Below are positions 10,145-18,013 of a stretch of 64,000 nt of DNA, one piece after another; position 1 is the stretch's first letter; every line of letters starts with the position of its first letter. The notes under the pieces are model-generated. The model had not been told where the DNA came from and made no database searches. It was given only the letters and a program-made list of their open reading frames with translations. The stretch comes from DATDIC01 sp963777625 (lineage in GTDB: Bacteria > Pseudomonadota > Alphaproteobacteria > Acetobacterales > Acetobacteraceae). The stretch spans positions 310,001 through 374,000 of the forward strand of contig CAVZRO010000011.1 in assembly GCA_963777625.1 (NCBI GenBank), read 5' to 3'. Position numbers and translations under genes: made by a program.

Positions 10145-11977
10145 TCAGTGCAGGGTCACCAGTATTTTGCCGCTCTCGGACTTCGAGGGGAAGTGAGGAA
10201 ATTCGCCATCCGCCATCGCGTCCAGGCTTGGGGCGGCCAGGCCGAGGCGGGCCGCGTATAACCATGTGTAGGTCAGTGCCCGGTGGACGAACTGCCTAGT
10301 CTCGGTCACCGGGATCGATTCGATGAACAGCAGCGGATCATCCCCGGCGCGAATCTGGTCCTTCCAGCTTCCGTAGCCACCCAGACCGCTGTTGTAGCTG
10401 GCGAGCAGGCCGATCAGGCTGCCATCGATCGAGTCGTCCCCGGCGAGAGAGAGCACCCATTTCTGGCCGAGCTCCAGATTGAACCCGGGTTCCGTCAAGC
10501 GATCGCCCTTCAGCCGCATGTTGCCGGTGATGGACCGGGCGGTGACCGGCATGATCTGCATCAGGCCGCGGGCTCCCGCCGGGGATACCGCGTCGGGATC
10601 GAAATTCGATTCGGCGCGCGTCACACCGTAGACGAGCGCGGGGTCGAAACGGAATCCGCCGGACGGACGCAGGCTGGGCATCGGCGTCGCCTGATCGTCG
10701 GTGGGGATGCCCTCGGTCGCCTCGATCAGTTGGGCGATCTGCCCGGCCACGCCGGTCAGGCCGGCCTGCGATGTCACCAGCAGCAAGGCGCGCCGGAGAC
10801 CCGGGTCGTCCTTGATTTGCGGCCAGAGACAGCGGAACTCCTGCTCGGCGCGGATGCGCTGCCCGACCTGCAACAGGGCGAAGGCGCGCAGCCCGGTTGG
10901 CGTGGCGGCCAACGCGCTGACATCGGCCAGCCCGAGGGTTCGTTGGTCGGGGATCAGCCCGATGGGCCAGCCCAGTTTTCGGCGGGCGAGCAGGCCGTAG
11001 AAGGTGGATTTGTCGCCGGCGGCCTTCTGCAGCCAGACGGTCGAACCCTCCTGGTCGTCCTGGCGCAGGGCGGCGCGCGCGGCCCAGAATGCCCCGGCGG
11101 ACCGGAGCCGCGCCGGCGCCATGCCGGCATCGGCGGCCGCCTCGAAATATCGCCGGCTCTCTTCAATGTGGCCAATTCGCCAAGCGGCCAAACCACCGAT
11201 GAAGGCGGCCAGGCCGGGCCGGTCGGGCTGCCTGATGGCTATCAGGTCGGCGCGAGCGGCCTGCAACGCCGCATGATCCTGGTTGTCGGCGAACAATGCG
11301 CGGGCGACTTTCCCCCGCAGCAGAGCGGCGGCGGAGGGCTCAAGCCCTTTGGCCCGACCGATCAGACGCAACGCCTCGGCGAACCGTCCTGCCTGCATGC
11401 GTTGCGCGATCGCATGTTCCAGCGCCGGACTGCGGGGCACCTGAGGGTCCGCTGGATCGTCGCTGCCGGTAACCGCGCCGGAGTGCGGCGCGGCATCGAG
11501 GCAGGCTGTCGGTGCCAGCGTCGGAGGACGCGCCCCATGCGGCAGCCGGCGCGTCAGCAACGCCAGGATTGCCGGCGCCTCGGGCTGACCCGCGTAGTCG
11601 TTCAGCCAGCCGGTGAGTTCCTTGACGGTGGCGCGATGGAACTGCCCCAGATAGCGGTCGGCCAGGATGGGGCCGAGCAGCAGGTCGCTGTCCAGATTAG
11701 TGGTTTCGCGCAGTGCATCGTCCATTCGTCCGCGCGCCTGATCCGTAAAGATACGGCGGACCCGGGCAGCGTCGCTGGGAGTCAGCGGTTGCGGCAAGCC
11801 GGCCCCGGAATTCGCTCCCGGAACCTCGATGCGGGGGATCGCCATTGCTGTCTGTTCCCCCGTCCCCGCCTCCTGTCCCTGCGCCGCCGCGAACGAAGCG
11901 GTGGCAAGGATCGCCGCCCCGGCGACGAGCGCCCGGGCGACGGGAAGGCGGGAGAGCGTGTGACCGATCCCTCGCAT
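10145..11977 (-). CDS. Soluble lytic murein transglycosylase (Slt-like)
   Basis: About 610 aa. N-terminal signal peptide (LVAGAAILATASFAAAQGQ), a long alpha-superhelical, TPR-like middle and a C-terminal goose-lysozyme-type domain: catalytic Glu in YGVTRAESNFDPDAVSP followed by GARGLMQIMPVTARSI, and the family motif ASYNSGLGGYGSW. It cleaves the MurNAc-GlcNAc bond of peptidoglycan with 1,6-anhydro product, in the periplasm. I chose the ATG at 11977, which begins a normal signal peptide; a GTG at 12013 is in frame. Confidence 0.9.
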   Translation of the reverse strand: MRGIGHTLSRLPVARALVAGAAILATASFAAAQGQEAGTGEQTAMAIPRIEVPGANSGAGLPQPLTPSDAARVRRIFTDQARGRMDDALRETTNLDSDLLLGPILADRYLGQFHRATVKELTGWLNDYAGQPEAPAILALLTRRLPHGARPPTLAPTACLDAAPHSGAVTGSDDPADPQVPRSPALEHAIAQRMQAGRFAEALRLIGRAKGLEPSAAALLRGKVARALFADNQDHAALQAARADLIAIRQPDRPGLAAFIGGLAAWRIGHIEESRRYFEAAADAGMAPARLRSAGAFWAARAALRQDDQEGSTVWLQKAAGDKSTFYGLLARRKLGWPIGLIPDQRTLGLADVSALAATPTGLRAFALLQVGQRIRAEQEFRCLWPQIKDDPGLRRALLLVTSQAGLTGVAGQIAQLIEATEGIPTDDQATPMPSLRPSGGFRFDPALVYGVTRAESNFDPDAVSPAGARGLMQIMPVTARSITGNMRLKGDRLTEPGFNLELGQKWVLSLAGDDSIDGSLIGLLASYNSGLGGYGSWKDQIRAGDDPLLFIESIPVTETRQFVHRALTYTWLYAARLGLAAPSLDAMADGEFPHFPSKSESGKILVTLH

Positions 11978-12088
11978 GCGGGTCGGCCTACCGGCCACCC
12001 ACCCTCGAGGCAACCCCGAGTCGTGAAAAAGGTTAAGGGTTTTTAGACGCTGGGAACGTAAATCAGCGACTTAGGGGGTGTCCTGGCC

Positions 12089-12870
12089 TCACTTTGCCGC
12101 GAGCAGGGCGTCCAGGGCCCTTCGGATGGCGCGCAGATCGGCCCAGGCGTCACGCCGCAATCCGGGCTGGCCGAGCAGGGCGGCGACGCTGTGGCTCGGC
12201 AGCGTCCGCACGGTGCCGAGCCCGGATATCGGCAGATCGACCCAGGTTCCGCGCCGGACGCGCCCGGGTTTGACCGAGCCGACCAAGGTCCGGCTCGCCA
12301 GCGGGCCAAGCACCAGCATCAGCTTCGGCTGACTGAGGTTTATCAGCCGCATCAGGAATGGCAGGCAGATCGCCAGTTCCGTCTGGCTGGGTGGCCGGTC
12401 ACCTGGCGGTCGCCAGGGAACCAGCGGAGCTATCAGCACCGCGTCACGATGCAGCCCGATGCTGGCCAGCAGCTTGTCGAGATAGGCCCCGGTCGGGCCG
12501 GCGAAGGGACGGCCGGCACGGTCGTCATCGGCGCTGGGTGGCTCGCCGATCAGCAGCAGCGGGCCGGGGGATCCCTCCGGCAGCACCGTGTTGGCGGCGG
12601 TGTCGCGCAGGACACAACCGTCGAACGCCGCGATCGCCTGCTTCAGTGCGTCGAGCGTGTCGGCGTTCGCGGCCGCGGTGCGGGCGCGATCGAGCGGGGT
12701 GATGCGGAGTTGCCGGGGGGGTTGCCGGCGAGGCGGGCGTGGGGGGTGGAGGCTCCGATGAGGCGCGGCCTGTCGGGTGTTTTCGGACGCAGCCGATCGA
12801 CGGGCGCGTCGGCCAGCGCCTCATCGGCGCCCCACTCGATCTGCAGCCGCAAGGCGGCGAGCGCGTCCAT
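12089..12870 (-). pseudogene. Uracil-DNA glycosylase family protein, frameshift in a G7 tract
   Basis: From an ATG at 12870 (AGGAAA upstream) the product reads MDALAALRLQIEWGADEALA, the usual N-terminus of family-4-like uracil-DNA glycosylases in alphaproteobacteria. The frame is lost at the run of seven G at 12715-12721. In another frame the protein continues LRITPLDRARTAAANADTLD, then LLLIGEPPSADDDRAGRPFAG and PSHSVAALLGQPGLRRDAW to the stop at 12089. Adding one G to the run joins both halves (…PRQLRITPLD…) into about 260 aa. The GEPPS…GRPFAG segment corresponds to the GEAPG…G.PFVG motif. Homopolymer miscounting is a likely cause. Confidence 0.8.
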
Positions 12871-13160
12871 GCCGCTTTCCTGCCGGTCCGCCGGGCTTTG
12901 CGCAACAGGCTGGCTACCCCGGGCTGGCATGGCGCTCAGTGCATGAGGCACAATTCGAAGCGATCGTGCTCCTTCGTCTGATAGGCGGTTCGCTCGCACC
13001 GTTACGAAGAGGCCGATACTCCGCCGACGGCCGGCACACCATGCCACAGGATTAGTCCGCGACGGGTCGAGTTCCGGTATGGAACTGATACTGATGCTCT
13101 ATCGGTTGAGTCCCCGCACAACCCGGCAGACGCGGGGGCGTTGACTCGTCGGGTTCCTGC

Positions 13161-13345
13161 CAAGCGTGCGGCATCGGGGACATTCGGTCGAGGCGATGGT
13201 CAAGCGACGGGACGACCGGCAACTGGTGGAGTTCGCGCTTCACAGCCCGCGCCGCTTGCGGCCTCGGGACTGCGGCACACGATAGAGCGCTCTGTGACCC
13301 AGCGTGACCGCGGCAGAGAGGGTAACCTGCCGCAATCGGGTGGAT
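13161..13345. repeat. Diverged direct repeat, copy 1
   Basis: Begins CAAGCGTGCGGCATCGG and includes GAGTTCGCGCTTCACAGCC and the shared segment GCGGCACACGATAG, ending near a GCAATCGGGTGG. It matches the copy at 13562-13763 along most of its length with many substitutions and small gaps. Confidence 0.55.
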
Positions 13346-13561
13346 AGTCGGACTCTCCACCTGCCGTGATTGCGCCGTTTCCAAGGTGCAAGCAGTTGTA
13401 GCGAGGCTGGGACGGGTCGCCGTCACGCGGGGTTCTGTCCCGCAGGCGCAATGCTCTGGGGGTGGCGCATGCGGACCGGCGATCTCGCCCGGCAGCTCCG
13501 CACCGTTGTTGCGGACGCGGTTCACTGCGCGGCTCACGGGTGGATCAGGCTGGCGCGATGT

Positions 13562-13763
13562 CAAGCGCGCGGACATCAGGGAACATTGCCGGTGGAGGCG
13601 ATGGTAAAGCGATGGGCGGCCTGCAACTGGTCGAGTTCGCGCTTCACAGCCTGCGCTGCACCGCCTGTGGCGCTCGGGACGTGCGGCACACGATAGTGCG
13701 GCTCTCGTGACGCCGGGATGCCCCCGGCAGAGAAGGTATGCTGCCACCCGCAATGGGGTGGGG
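13562..13763. repeat. Diverged direct repeat, copy 2
   Basis: Begins CAAGCGCGCGGACATCAGG, includes GAGTTCGCGCTTCACAGCC and GCGGCACACGATAG, and ends GCAATGGGGTGG. Same order of blocks as copy 1, about 400 bp apart. Confidence 0.55.
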
Positions 13764-13856
13764 ACCGGACCCCACCGAGACTCATGAACGCAACCGACAA
13801 GCAGCCCCGCATGTGGTGCGAAGATCAGCGTTTCACGCCATCCGCTGAGTAGCGGA

Positions 13857-14171
13857 CTAGCCTTTGAGGAATTGTCCGAACAGCGTATCAGCGGCCTCTC
13901 GTGCAATTTCCGGCGCGGTGATCGTGACACACACCGCATCGGGTCGTTGATCGAAATCGAACGTCAGGAAGGCGCAGCATATTCGCTCCTGCTCGACCAT
14001 CCGTCGTACCTCCCCAGCAGCTTCCGGCGCATAGAGAAGGCGGAGCACCAGATCGTCGCGGGTGTGTTCCCGCAGAGACTTGCGCGCCAGGCTTTCGACC
14101 CACGCGATGCGGCTCTGATATTCGCCTGTGCTCAGACAGCACGCGACAGGGGGCTGTTCCGAAACATTCAT
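13857..14171 (-). CDS. Small conserved protein of the CDF/MerR metal module
   Basis: 104 aa, MNVSEQPPVACCLSTGEYQS…, with Cys pairs near residues 11-12 and 68-69 (QERICCAFLTFDF). I recognise it as the type of small protein often encoded beside MerR-regulated metal-resistance genes, but its biochemical role is unknown to me. The paired cysteines suggest metal or thiol chemistry (inference). It lies 11 bp downstream of the CDF gene on the same strand and should be co-transcribed from the MerR-type promoter at 14878-14901. Confidence 0.75.
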   Translation of the reverse strand: MNVSEQPPVACCLSTGEYQSRIAWVESLARKSLREHTRDDLVLRLLYAPEAAGEVRRMVEQERICCAFLTFDFDQRPDAVCVTITAPEIAREAADTLFGQFLKG

Positions 14172-14182
14172 GCCGTGGCCTC

Positions 14183-14839
14183 CTACCCCGCCGCCACGCC
14201 AAGCGGCGCGGCGCGTTCGGCGCGAAGCTCGCTCCAAGCCTGACGGACAATTTGCCAGCCGCCCCACAGGCCGAGGCCGCCCATGACAGCGGCGACCAAC
14301 ACATCCGGCCAGCCGGTGCCGGCGCCGAAAACGCCTATAGCCGCGAGCATCACGGCGGCATTCCCAACAGCGTCATTGCGCGAGCAAATCCAGACGGAAC
14401 GCCTATTCGCGTCGCCCGTGCGGAAGCGATAGAGCATCAGCGCCACGCCGCCATTGGCTATCAGGGCGGCAATCCCGACCACGCCCATGACTTCGGCCCG
14501 TGGCACCGTGCCGTAAAGCGCGTGCCATGCCGTGCTCGCCAGCACCCACAGGGCGAACGCGACCATGGTGCCGCCCTTGGCGGTCGCCGCACGTGCGCGC
14601 CATGTCAGCGCCATCCCGGCGACGCCAAGGCTGATGGCGTAGTTGGCGGCATCGCCGAAAAAATCGAGCGCGTCGGCTTGCAGCGCTGCCGAAGCGGCAG
14701 CGGTACCGGCGACAATCTCGGTCACGCAGAATCCGGCATTGACGGCGAACGCGATCCACAGCGCGCGCCGCCACTTCGGGCTGTTTAGCGCGTCCGTGGC
14801 GGCGGCAGAAGAACAGGCGGAATCGTGACAGCAGGCCAT
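14183..14839 (-). CDS. Cation transporter, CDF-like (Co/Zn/Cd efflux type)
   Basis: 218 aa starting MACCHDSACSSAAATDALNS; the N-terminal Cys/His cluster (CC-H-x-x-x-C) is a likely metal-binding tail. Six hydrophobic helices follow, with the helix-2 Asp pair in ALQADALDFFGDAANY and a second, partly matching pair in SRNDAVGNAAVML, both placed as in cation diffusion facilitators. There is no long cytoplasmic C-terminal domain, which is common in this short subfamily. It would export a divalent soft metal with proton exchange. The gene is divergent from merR, so induction by metal-bound MerR-type regulator is expected. Confidence 0.85.
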   Translation of the reverse strand: MACCHDSACSSAAATDALNSPKWRRALWIAFAVNAGFCVTEIVAGTAAASAALQADALDFFGDAANYAISLGVAGMALTWRARAATAKGGTMVAFALWVLASTAWHALYGTVPRAEVMGVVGIAALIANGGVALMLYRFRTGDANRRSVWICSRNDAVGNAAVMLAAIGVFGAGTGWPDVLVAAVMGGLGLWGGWQIVRQAWSELRAERAAPLGVAAG

Positions 14840-14877
14840 GCAAGCGCCTCGGCGGTTTGCGACGGCCCATGATATGG

Positions 14878-14901
14878 ACCTTATAGTCACTACAGGGTCA
14901 A
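14878..14901 (-). promoter_or_regulatory. MerR-type operator/promoter for the metal efflux genes
   Basis: The segment ACCTTATAGTCACTACAGGGT at 14878-14898 is an imperfect inverted repeat typical of MerR-family operators. On the minus strand a TTGACC -35 element (14896-14901) is separated by 19 bp from a CATATC -10-like element. That over-long spacer is the hallmark of promoters activated by MerR-type DNA distortion. It lies between the CDF gene (start 14839) and merR (start 14910). Confidence 0.75.
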
Positions 14902-14909
14902 GAACAGCG

Positions 14910-15296
14910 ATGAACATCGGGGGACTGGCGCGCGCAGCGGACACGAAGGCGGAGACGATCCGCTATTATGAGCGCATCGGCCTGTTGCCCGCACCACCCC
15001 GAACGGCGGGAAACTACCGCGACTATTCAGCCCGCCATGTCAGCCGCCTTGCCTTCACCCGGCGCGCGCGCAACCTCGGATTTTCCATCGCGCAGATCCG
15101 GGCGCTGCTCGATCTTGCCGACCAAAAAGAACAATCGTGCGAAGCGGTGGACTCCATTGCCCGCGAGCATTTGGCGGATGTGAAGCGGAAGCTGGCCGAC
15201 CTCGCCGCGCTGCGCCGCGAACTGGAGTCACTCATCGGGCAATGCCGCCGCGGCACGGTTGCTGAGTGCCGCATCCTTGAAGCCCTCGCCCCGTAG
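14910..15296 (+). CDS. MerR family heavy-metal-responsive regulator
   Basis: 128 aa. The N-terminal MerR winged helix-turn-helix is MNIGGLARAADTKAETIRYY followed by ERIGLLPAPPRTAGNYRDY; a dimerisation coiled coil follows. Likely metal-ligand cysteines sit at EQSCEAVDSI, CRRGTVAEC near residues 76, 112 and 120, spaced as in CadR/PbrR/ZntR-like regulators. The start at 14910 fits the family; an upstream in-frame GTG/ATG region belongs to the operator. It controls the divergent CDF operon. Confidence 0.88.
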   Translation: MNIGGLARAADTKAETIRYYERIGLLPAPPRTAGNYRDYSARHVSRLAFTRRARNLGFSIAQIRALLDLADQKEQSCEAVDSIAREHLADVKRKLADLAALRRELESLIGQCRRGTVAECRILEALAP

Positions 15297-15303
15297 AATC
15301 GGC

Positions 15304-15528
15304 ATGGACCAACTCACCGCTTTTGGGCTGTTTGCGGTGACGGCTATGTTGGTCTGCTACGCACTGGAGGATCGCAGCCCATGGTTCATCATGGCATTTG
15401 CTGCGGCCTGTGTCCTCGGGTCAGCCTATGGGTTCCTGCAAGGGGCATGGCCGTTTGGACTGGTGGAAGGAATCTGGTCTCTGGTGGCTTTGCGAAGGTG
15501 GTGGCTGGCTTTCCACGTCGGCGCATAA
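15304..15528 (+). CDS. Small membrane protein of unknown function
   Basis: 74 aa with two to three hydrophobic segments (MDQLTAFGLFAVTAMLVCYA, FIMAFAAACVLGSAYGFLQG) and a Trp-rich end (IWSLVALRRWWLAF). I recall similar short proteins annotated as hypothetical in alphaproteobacteria. It begins 7 bp after merR, so it may be co-expressed with it. No function can be given. Confidence 0.7.
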   Translation: MDQLTAFGLFAVTAMLVCYALEDRSPWFIMAFAAACVLGSAYGFLQGAWPFGLVEGIWSLVALRRWWLAFHVGA

Positions 15529-15730
15529 ACGGTCCCGTTCTGACGACGAAGCTGGTTGGCCTAAGGCAATAGTCGGGGCGCTCGATTGATGCTCTGAGCG
15601 GACGCTGCCTGGCTCGGCAGCCATCGTGTGGCGCCGAGAAGGGGCACCGCCATGCCGGCAACAAAGGCTCGAATGTCCTTGGCAAGCCGCCGGTCGTCAG
15701 CTTCGCCGCGTTCCAGTTGTGCTGCCCGCC

Positions 15731-16192
15731 CTAGCCGGCGCCGGCGACGGCACCTGCCACGGTCAGCAGACCGAGCACCAGAAGTACGCGGTGCAACCAT
15801 TCGAACCGGCGGTAGGTGGCCTCCGGTGCCACCGCCGCGCGGCGCGCGAGCAGTCGGTGCAGCAACAGCGGCTCCAGCACAAAGAGCATCATGGTGAATA
15901 TGAACCAGATCAGCACCATCGCATGGAGCCACCAGAAACGCGCCCACAGGAACCAGCCCCACGCATCCAGCCGCCACAGCATATAAAGCCCGCTCGCCCC
16001 GGCAATCGCGGTGGTCCATCGCATCTGCGGCGCGAACCGCGCCTCGGCCTGGCGGAGGGTCGGAAACCATTCAGCCGGCGGCCGCGAGCGACGAATGGAG
16101 GGCAGCAGTACCGTGGTGACGAACCCGACGCCGCCGATCCACAGCACAATCGCCACCACGTGCACGGCACGGGCAATCGACAGGTCAAGCAT
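15731..16192 (-). CDS. CopD-like integral membrane protein
   Basis: 153 aa with four hydrophobic helices. The first contains HVVAIVLWIGGVGFVTTVLL, the His-W-GG signature of the CopD/putative copper-export domain family, and a later helix carries further His/Trp residues (WWLHAMVLIWFIFTMMLFVL). Its start overlaps the stop of the Rrf2 regulator by 8 bp, so the two are translationally linked. Metal or haem handling during nitrosative stress is an inference from the neighbours. Confidence 0.8.
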   Translation of the reverse strand: MLDLSIARAVHVVAIVLWIGGVGFVTTVLLPSIRRSRPPAEWFPTLRQAEARFAPQMRWTTAIAGASGLYMLWRLDAWGWFLWARFWWLHAMVLIWFIFTMMLFVLEPLLLHRLLARRAAVAPEATYRRFEWLHRVLLVLGLLTVAGAVAGAG

Positions 16193-16610
16193 GGACCGGC
16201 TCCGCGCCCGGCAGACATTCCGCCAGCGTGCGGGCGTCCAGACTGCGGTAGAAGCTCTCCCGGGCCTGACGGAGAAAACCCCGCAGGCGGCAACCGGCGG
16301 TCAACGTGCAGCAGCCGCCATCGGTGCGGAAACACTCGACGACAGGTTGGTCCTCCTCCAGTCGCTGGATCAGGCCGCCGATGCGTACCGTCTCGGGCGC
16401 AACGGCGAGGCGCACCCCACCGGCGGCGCCGCGGGTCGTGCGGACCACGCCAAGGGCGGCGAGTTCCTGGACGATCTTGTGCAGATGGTGGCGCGACTGA
16501 CCGCCAAGTTCCTGCGACAGCGCCTCCACGCTGAGCTGGCGGCCGGACGGATCGGCGGCGAGCAGCATCAGAACGCGAAGCGCAAGGTCGGTGGAGGCGA
16601 GCAGGCGCAT
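16185..16610 (-). CDS. Rrf2 family regulator, NsrR-like
   Basis: 141 aa. Rrf2 winged helix MRLLASTDLALRVLMLLAAD with recognition region GGQSRHHLHKIVQELAALG. A Cys cluster CFRTDGGCCTLTAGCRLRGF (about residues 92-111) provides the three-Cys arrangement that binds an Fe-S cluster in NsrR/IscR-type sensors. It is divergent from the RIC-haemoglobin operon across a region with two palindromes, so an NO- or Fe-S-status-sensing repressor is the best reading. Confidence 0.85.
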   Translation of the reverse strand: MRLLASTDLALRVLMLLAADPSGRQLSVEALSQELGGQSRHHLHKIVQELAALGVVRTTRGAAGGVRLAVAPETVRIGGLIQRLEEDQPVVECFRTDGGCCTLTAGCRLRGFLRQARESFYRSLDARTLAECLPGAEPVHA

Positions 16611-16630
16611 GGTGGGAGGGTCCCCGAATT

Positions 16631-16684
16631 TGGTATTGACGATACCACAATCGGATATTAGGTGAAGTGGTATTCGGAATACCA
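16631..16684. promoter_or_regulatory. Two TGGTAT palindromes, probable Rrf2/NsrR operators
   Basis: TGGTATTGACGATACCA at 16631-16647 and TGGTATTCGGAATACCA at 16668-16684 are palindromes with the same TGGTAT…ATACCA arms, 37 bp apart start to start, in the divergent interval between rrf2 (16610) and the RIC gene (16704). The second is a near-perfect 17-bp palindrome. Their pairing and location argue for repression of both directions by the adjacent Rrf2 protein. Confidence 0.75.
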
Positions 16685-16703
16685 GATTTATCGGAGACTC
16701 GTG

Positions 16704-17393
16704 ATGAGCCAGACGACCGCCCCCCCGCCAACCGCGCTCGGCTTCGCCGACCGCTCGCTGGGCGAGATCGCGACCGCGCTGCCCGGCGCCACGGCCGTGT
16801 TCCGACGGCACCGGCTGGATTTCTGCTGCGGCGGCCGGGTGTCGCTGGCCGAGGCGGCGGCCACCAAAAACCTGCCCGTGGCCGCGATCGAAGCCGAGTT
16901 GGCGGCGGTGGTGGATACCCAGCAGAGTGTCGCGTTGCCGGACGACAGTGCGGCGCTGACGGATCTGATCGAAACGCGCTATCACGCCGCGCATCGCGCC
17001 GATCTGCCGGAGCTGATCCGGCTCGCGCGTCGGGTGGAGGCGGTGCACCGCTCGCATCCGGCGGTTCCGGCCGGACTGGCCGACCTGCTGGAGAACCTTT
17101 CGAACGAGCTGGAATCGCATATGCGAAAGGAAGAACAGGTGCTGTTTCCGCTGATCCGCCAGGGCGGCCATCCGATGATCGCCCAGCCGATCGCGGCCAT
17201 GCTGGCGGAACATGACGACCACGGCGCGTATTTGCGGCTGCTGGAGGACCGGACGGACAATTTCGTCGCGCCGGTGGACGCCTGCACGACCTGGCGCGCG
17301 CTGTACGCGGGCTGCCGGAGCTTCACCGACGCGTTGATGGAGCACGTGCATATCGAGAACAACGTGCTGTTCCCTCGCTTCGCCGGCCGATGA
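16704..17393 (+). CDS. Iron-sulfur cluster repair protein RIC (YtfE/DnrN/ScdA family)
   Basis: 229 aa. N-terminal ScdA_N domain with the family motif FRRHRLDFCCGGRVSLAEAA (residues about 30-50), then a hemerythrin-like di-iron four-helix bundle with His/Glu ligands (YHAAHRADL, HRSHP, ELESHMRKEEQVLFP, LAEHDDHG, MEHVHIENNVLFP). Family members repair Fe-S clusters damaged by NO or peroxide in the cytoplasm. Start ATG at 16704 has GGAG upstream. It overlaps the haemoglobin gene by 4 bp. Confidence 0.92.
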   Translation: MSQTTAPPPTALGFADRSLGEIATALPGATAVFRRHRLDFCCGGRVSLAEAAATKNLPVAAIEAELAAVVDTQQSVALPDDSAALTDLIETRYHAAHRADLPELIRLARRVEAVHRSHPAVPAGLADLLENLSNELESHMRKEEQVLFPLIRQGGHPMIAQPIAAMLAEHDDHGAYLRLLEDRTDNFVAPVDACTTWRALYAGCRSFTDALMEHVHIENNVLFPRFAGR

Positions 17394-17827
17394 GCGCAGC
17401 GTCCGCGCCGGTGCCGGAGGGACCCGCGCGACGGGCGGCACTGACACGCGAGATCATGGAGGCGACGGGGCTGGACGAGCCGATCCTGGAGCGCCTGGTT
17501 CGCGAATTCTACGGCGCGGCGCGGGTGGACCCGCTGCTCGGGCCGAAATTCGCGGTGGTGAAGGACTGGGAGGCGCACATCGCCCAGATCAGCGCGTTCT
17601 GGTCGTCGGTGGCGCTGATGAGCGGGCGGTATCATGGCCAGCCGATGGCGGCGCATCTGCCGCTGGATCTGGAGGGGGCGCATTTCAGGCGCTGGCTGGA
17701 ACTGTTCGAGGAAACCGCGCACCGGGTGTGCCCGCCGGCTGGGGCCGAGCGGGTGATCGAACGGGCGCGGCGCATCGGGCAGAGCCTGCTGATCGGCATC
17801 GAGGTGCAGCGAGGCGTGCTGCCCTGA
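17390..17827 (+). CDS. Group III truncated haemoglobin
   Basis: 145 aa. The sequence LERLVREFYGAARVDPLLGP…, KDWEAHIAQISAFWSSVALM and the proximal region GRYHGQPMAAHLPLDLEGAHFRRWLELFEE match TrHb3 proteins; the proximal His lies in EGAHFRRW. Translationally coupled (ATGA) to the RIC protein, which supports a role in NO or low-oxygen stress. The 186 bp that follow up to the next gene contain no feature I can name. Confidence 0.9.
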   Translation: MSAASAPVPEGPARRAALTREIMEATGLDEPILERLVREFYGAARVDPLLGPKFAVVKDWEAHIAQISAFWSSVALMSGRYHGQPMAAHLPLDLEGAHFRRWLELFEETAHRVCPPAGAERVIERARRIGQSLLIGIEVQRGVLP

Positions 17828-18013
17828 GGTGGTAACCGCGTGAGGCCGCGACGGGAGCGACGATGCCGCGCACCGCGTTCGCGCGATCGGCCGGCGCCGG
17901 GGGTCGGCGGCGAAACAGCCAGGCGGCGCAAACAGGGTGACGGGGTGGGCAGGCCCGATCTCGCCTGACCAACACGGATACCGTAGGTTCGCAGCCGAAC
18001 AGGGAGGCAGCGT

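Larger units (their letters stand above)
12871..13856. other. Gene-free stretch with a diverged internal duplication
   Basis: I could not support a gene here. Long open frames exist but are rich in Arg/Pro/Ser, cover the duplicated segments in different frames and resemble nothing I know. The stretch contains two related copies of about 190 bp (listed separately). The second copy could encode a short tail with a Cys pair (LRCTACGARDVRHTIVRLS, ending at 13710) that looks like half a zinc ribbon; the first copy lacks the Cys residues. It may be the remains of small genes. Confidence 0.4.

Noticed and set aside
12715..12721. Phase-variable G-tract in the uracil-DNA glycosylase gene
   Set aside because: Seven G is short for phase variation and the gene is a repair enzyme; sequence error or simple indel is a better first explanation, though not excluded.
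13052..13939. A long minus-strand open frame of nearly 300 codons
   Set aside because: It runs over the diverged duplication and into the small protein gene at 13857, its composition is Arg/Pro/Ser-rich like a shadow frame, and duplicated DNA is read in different frames.
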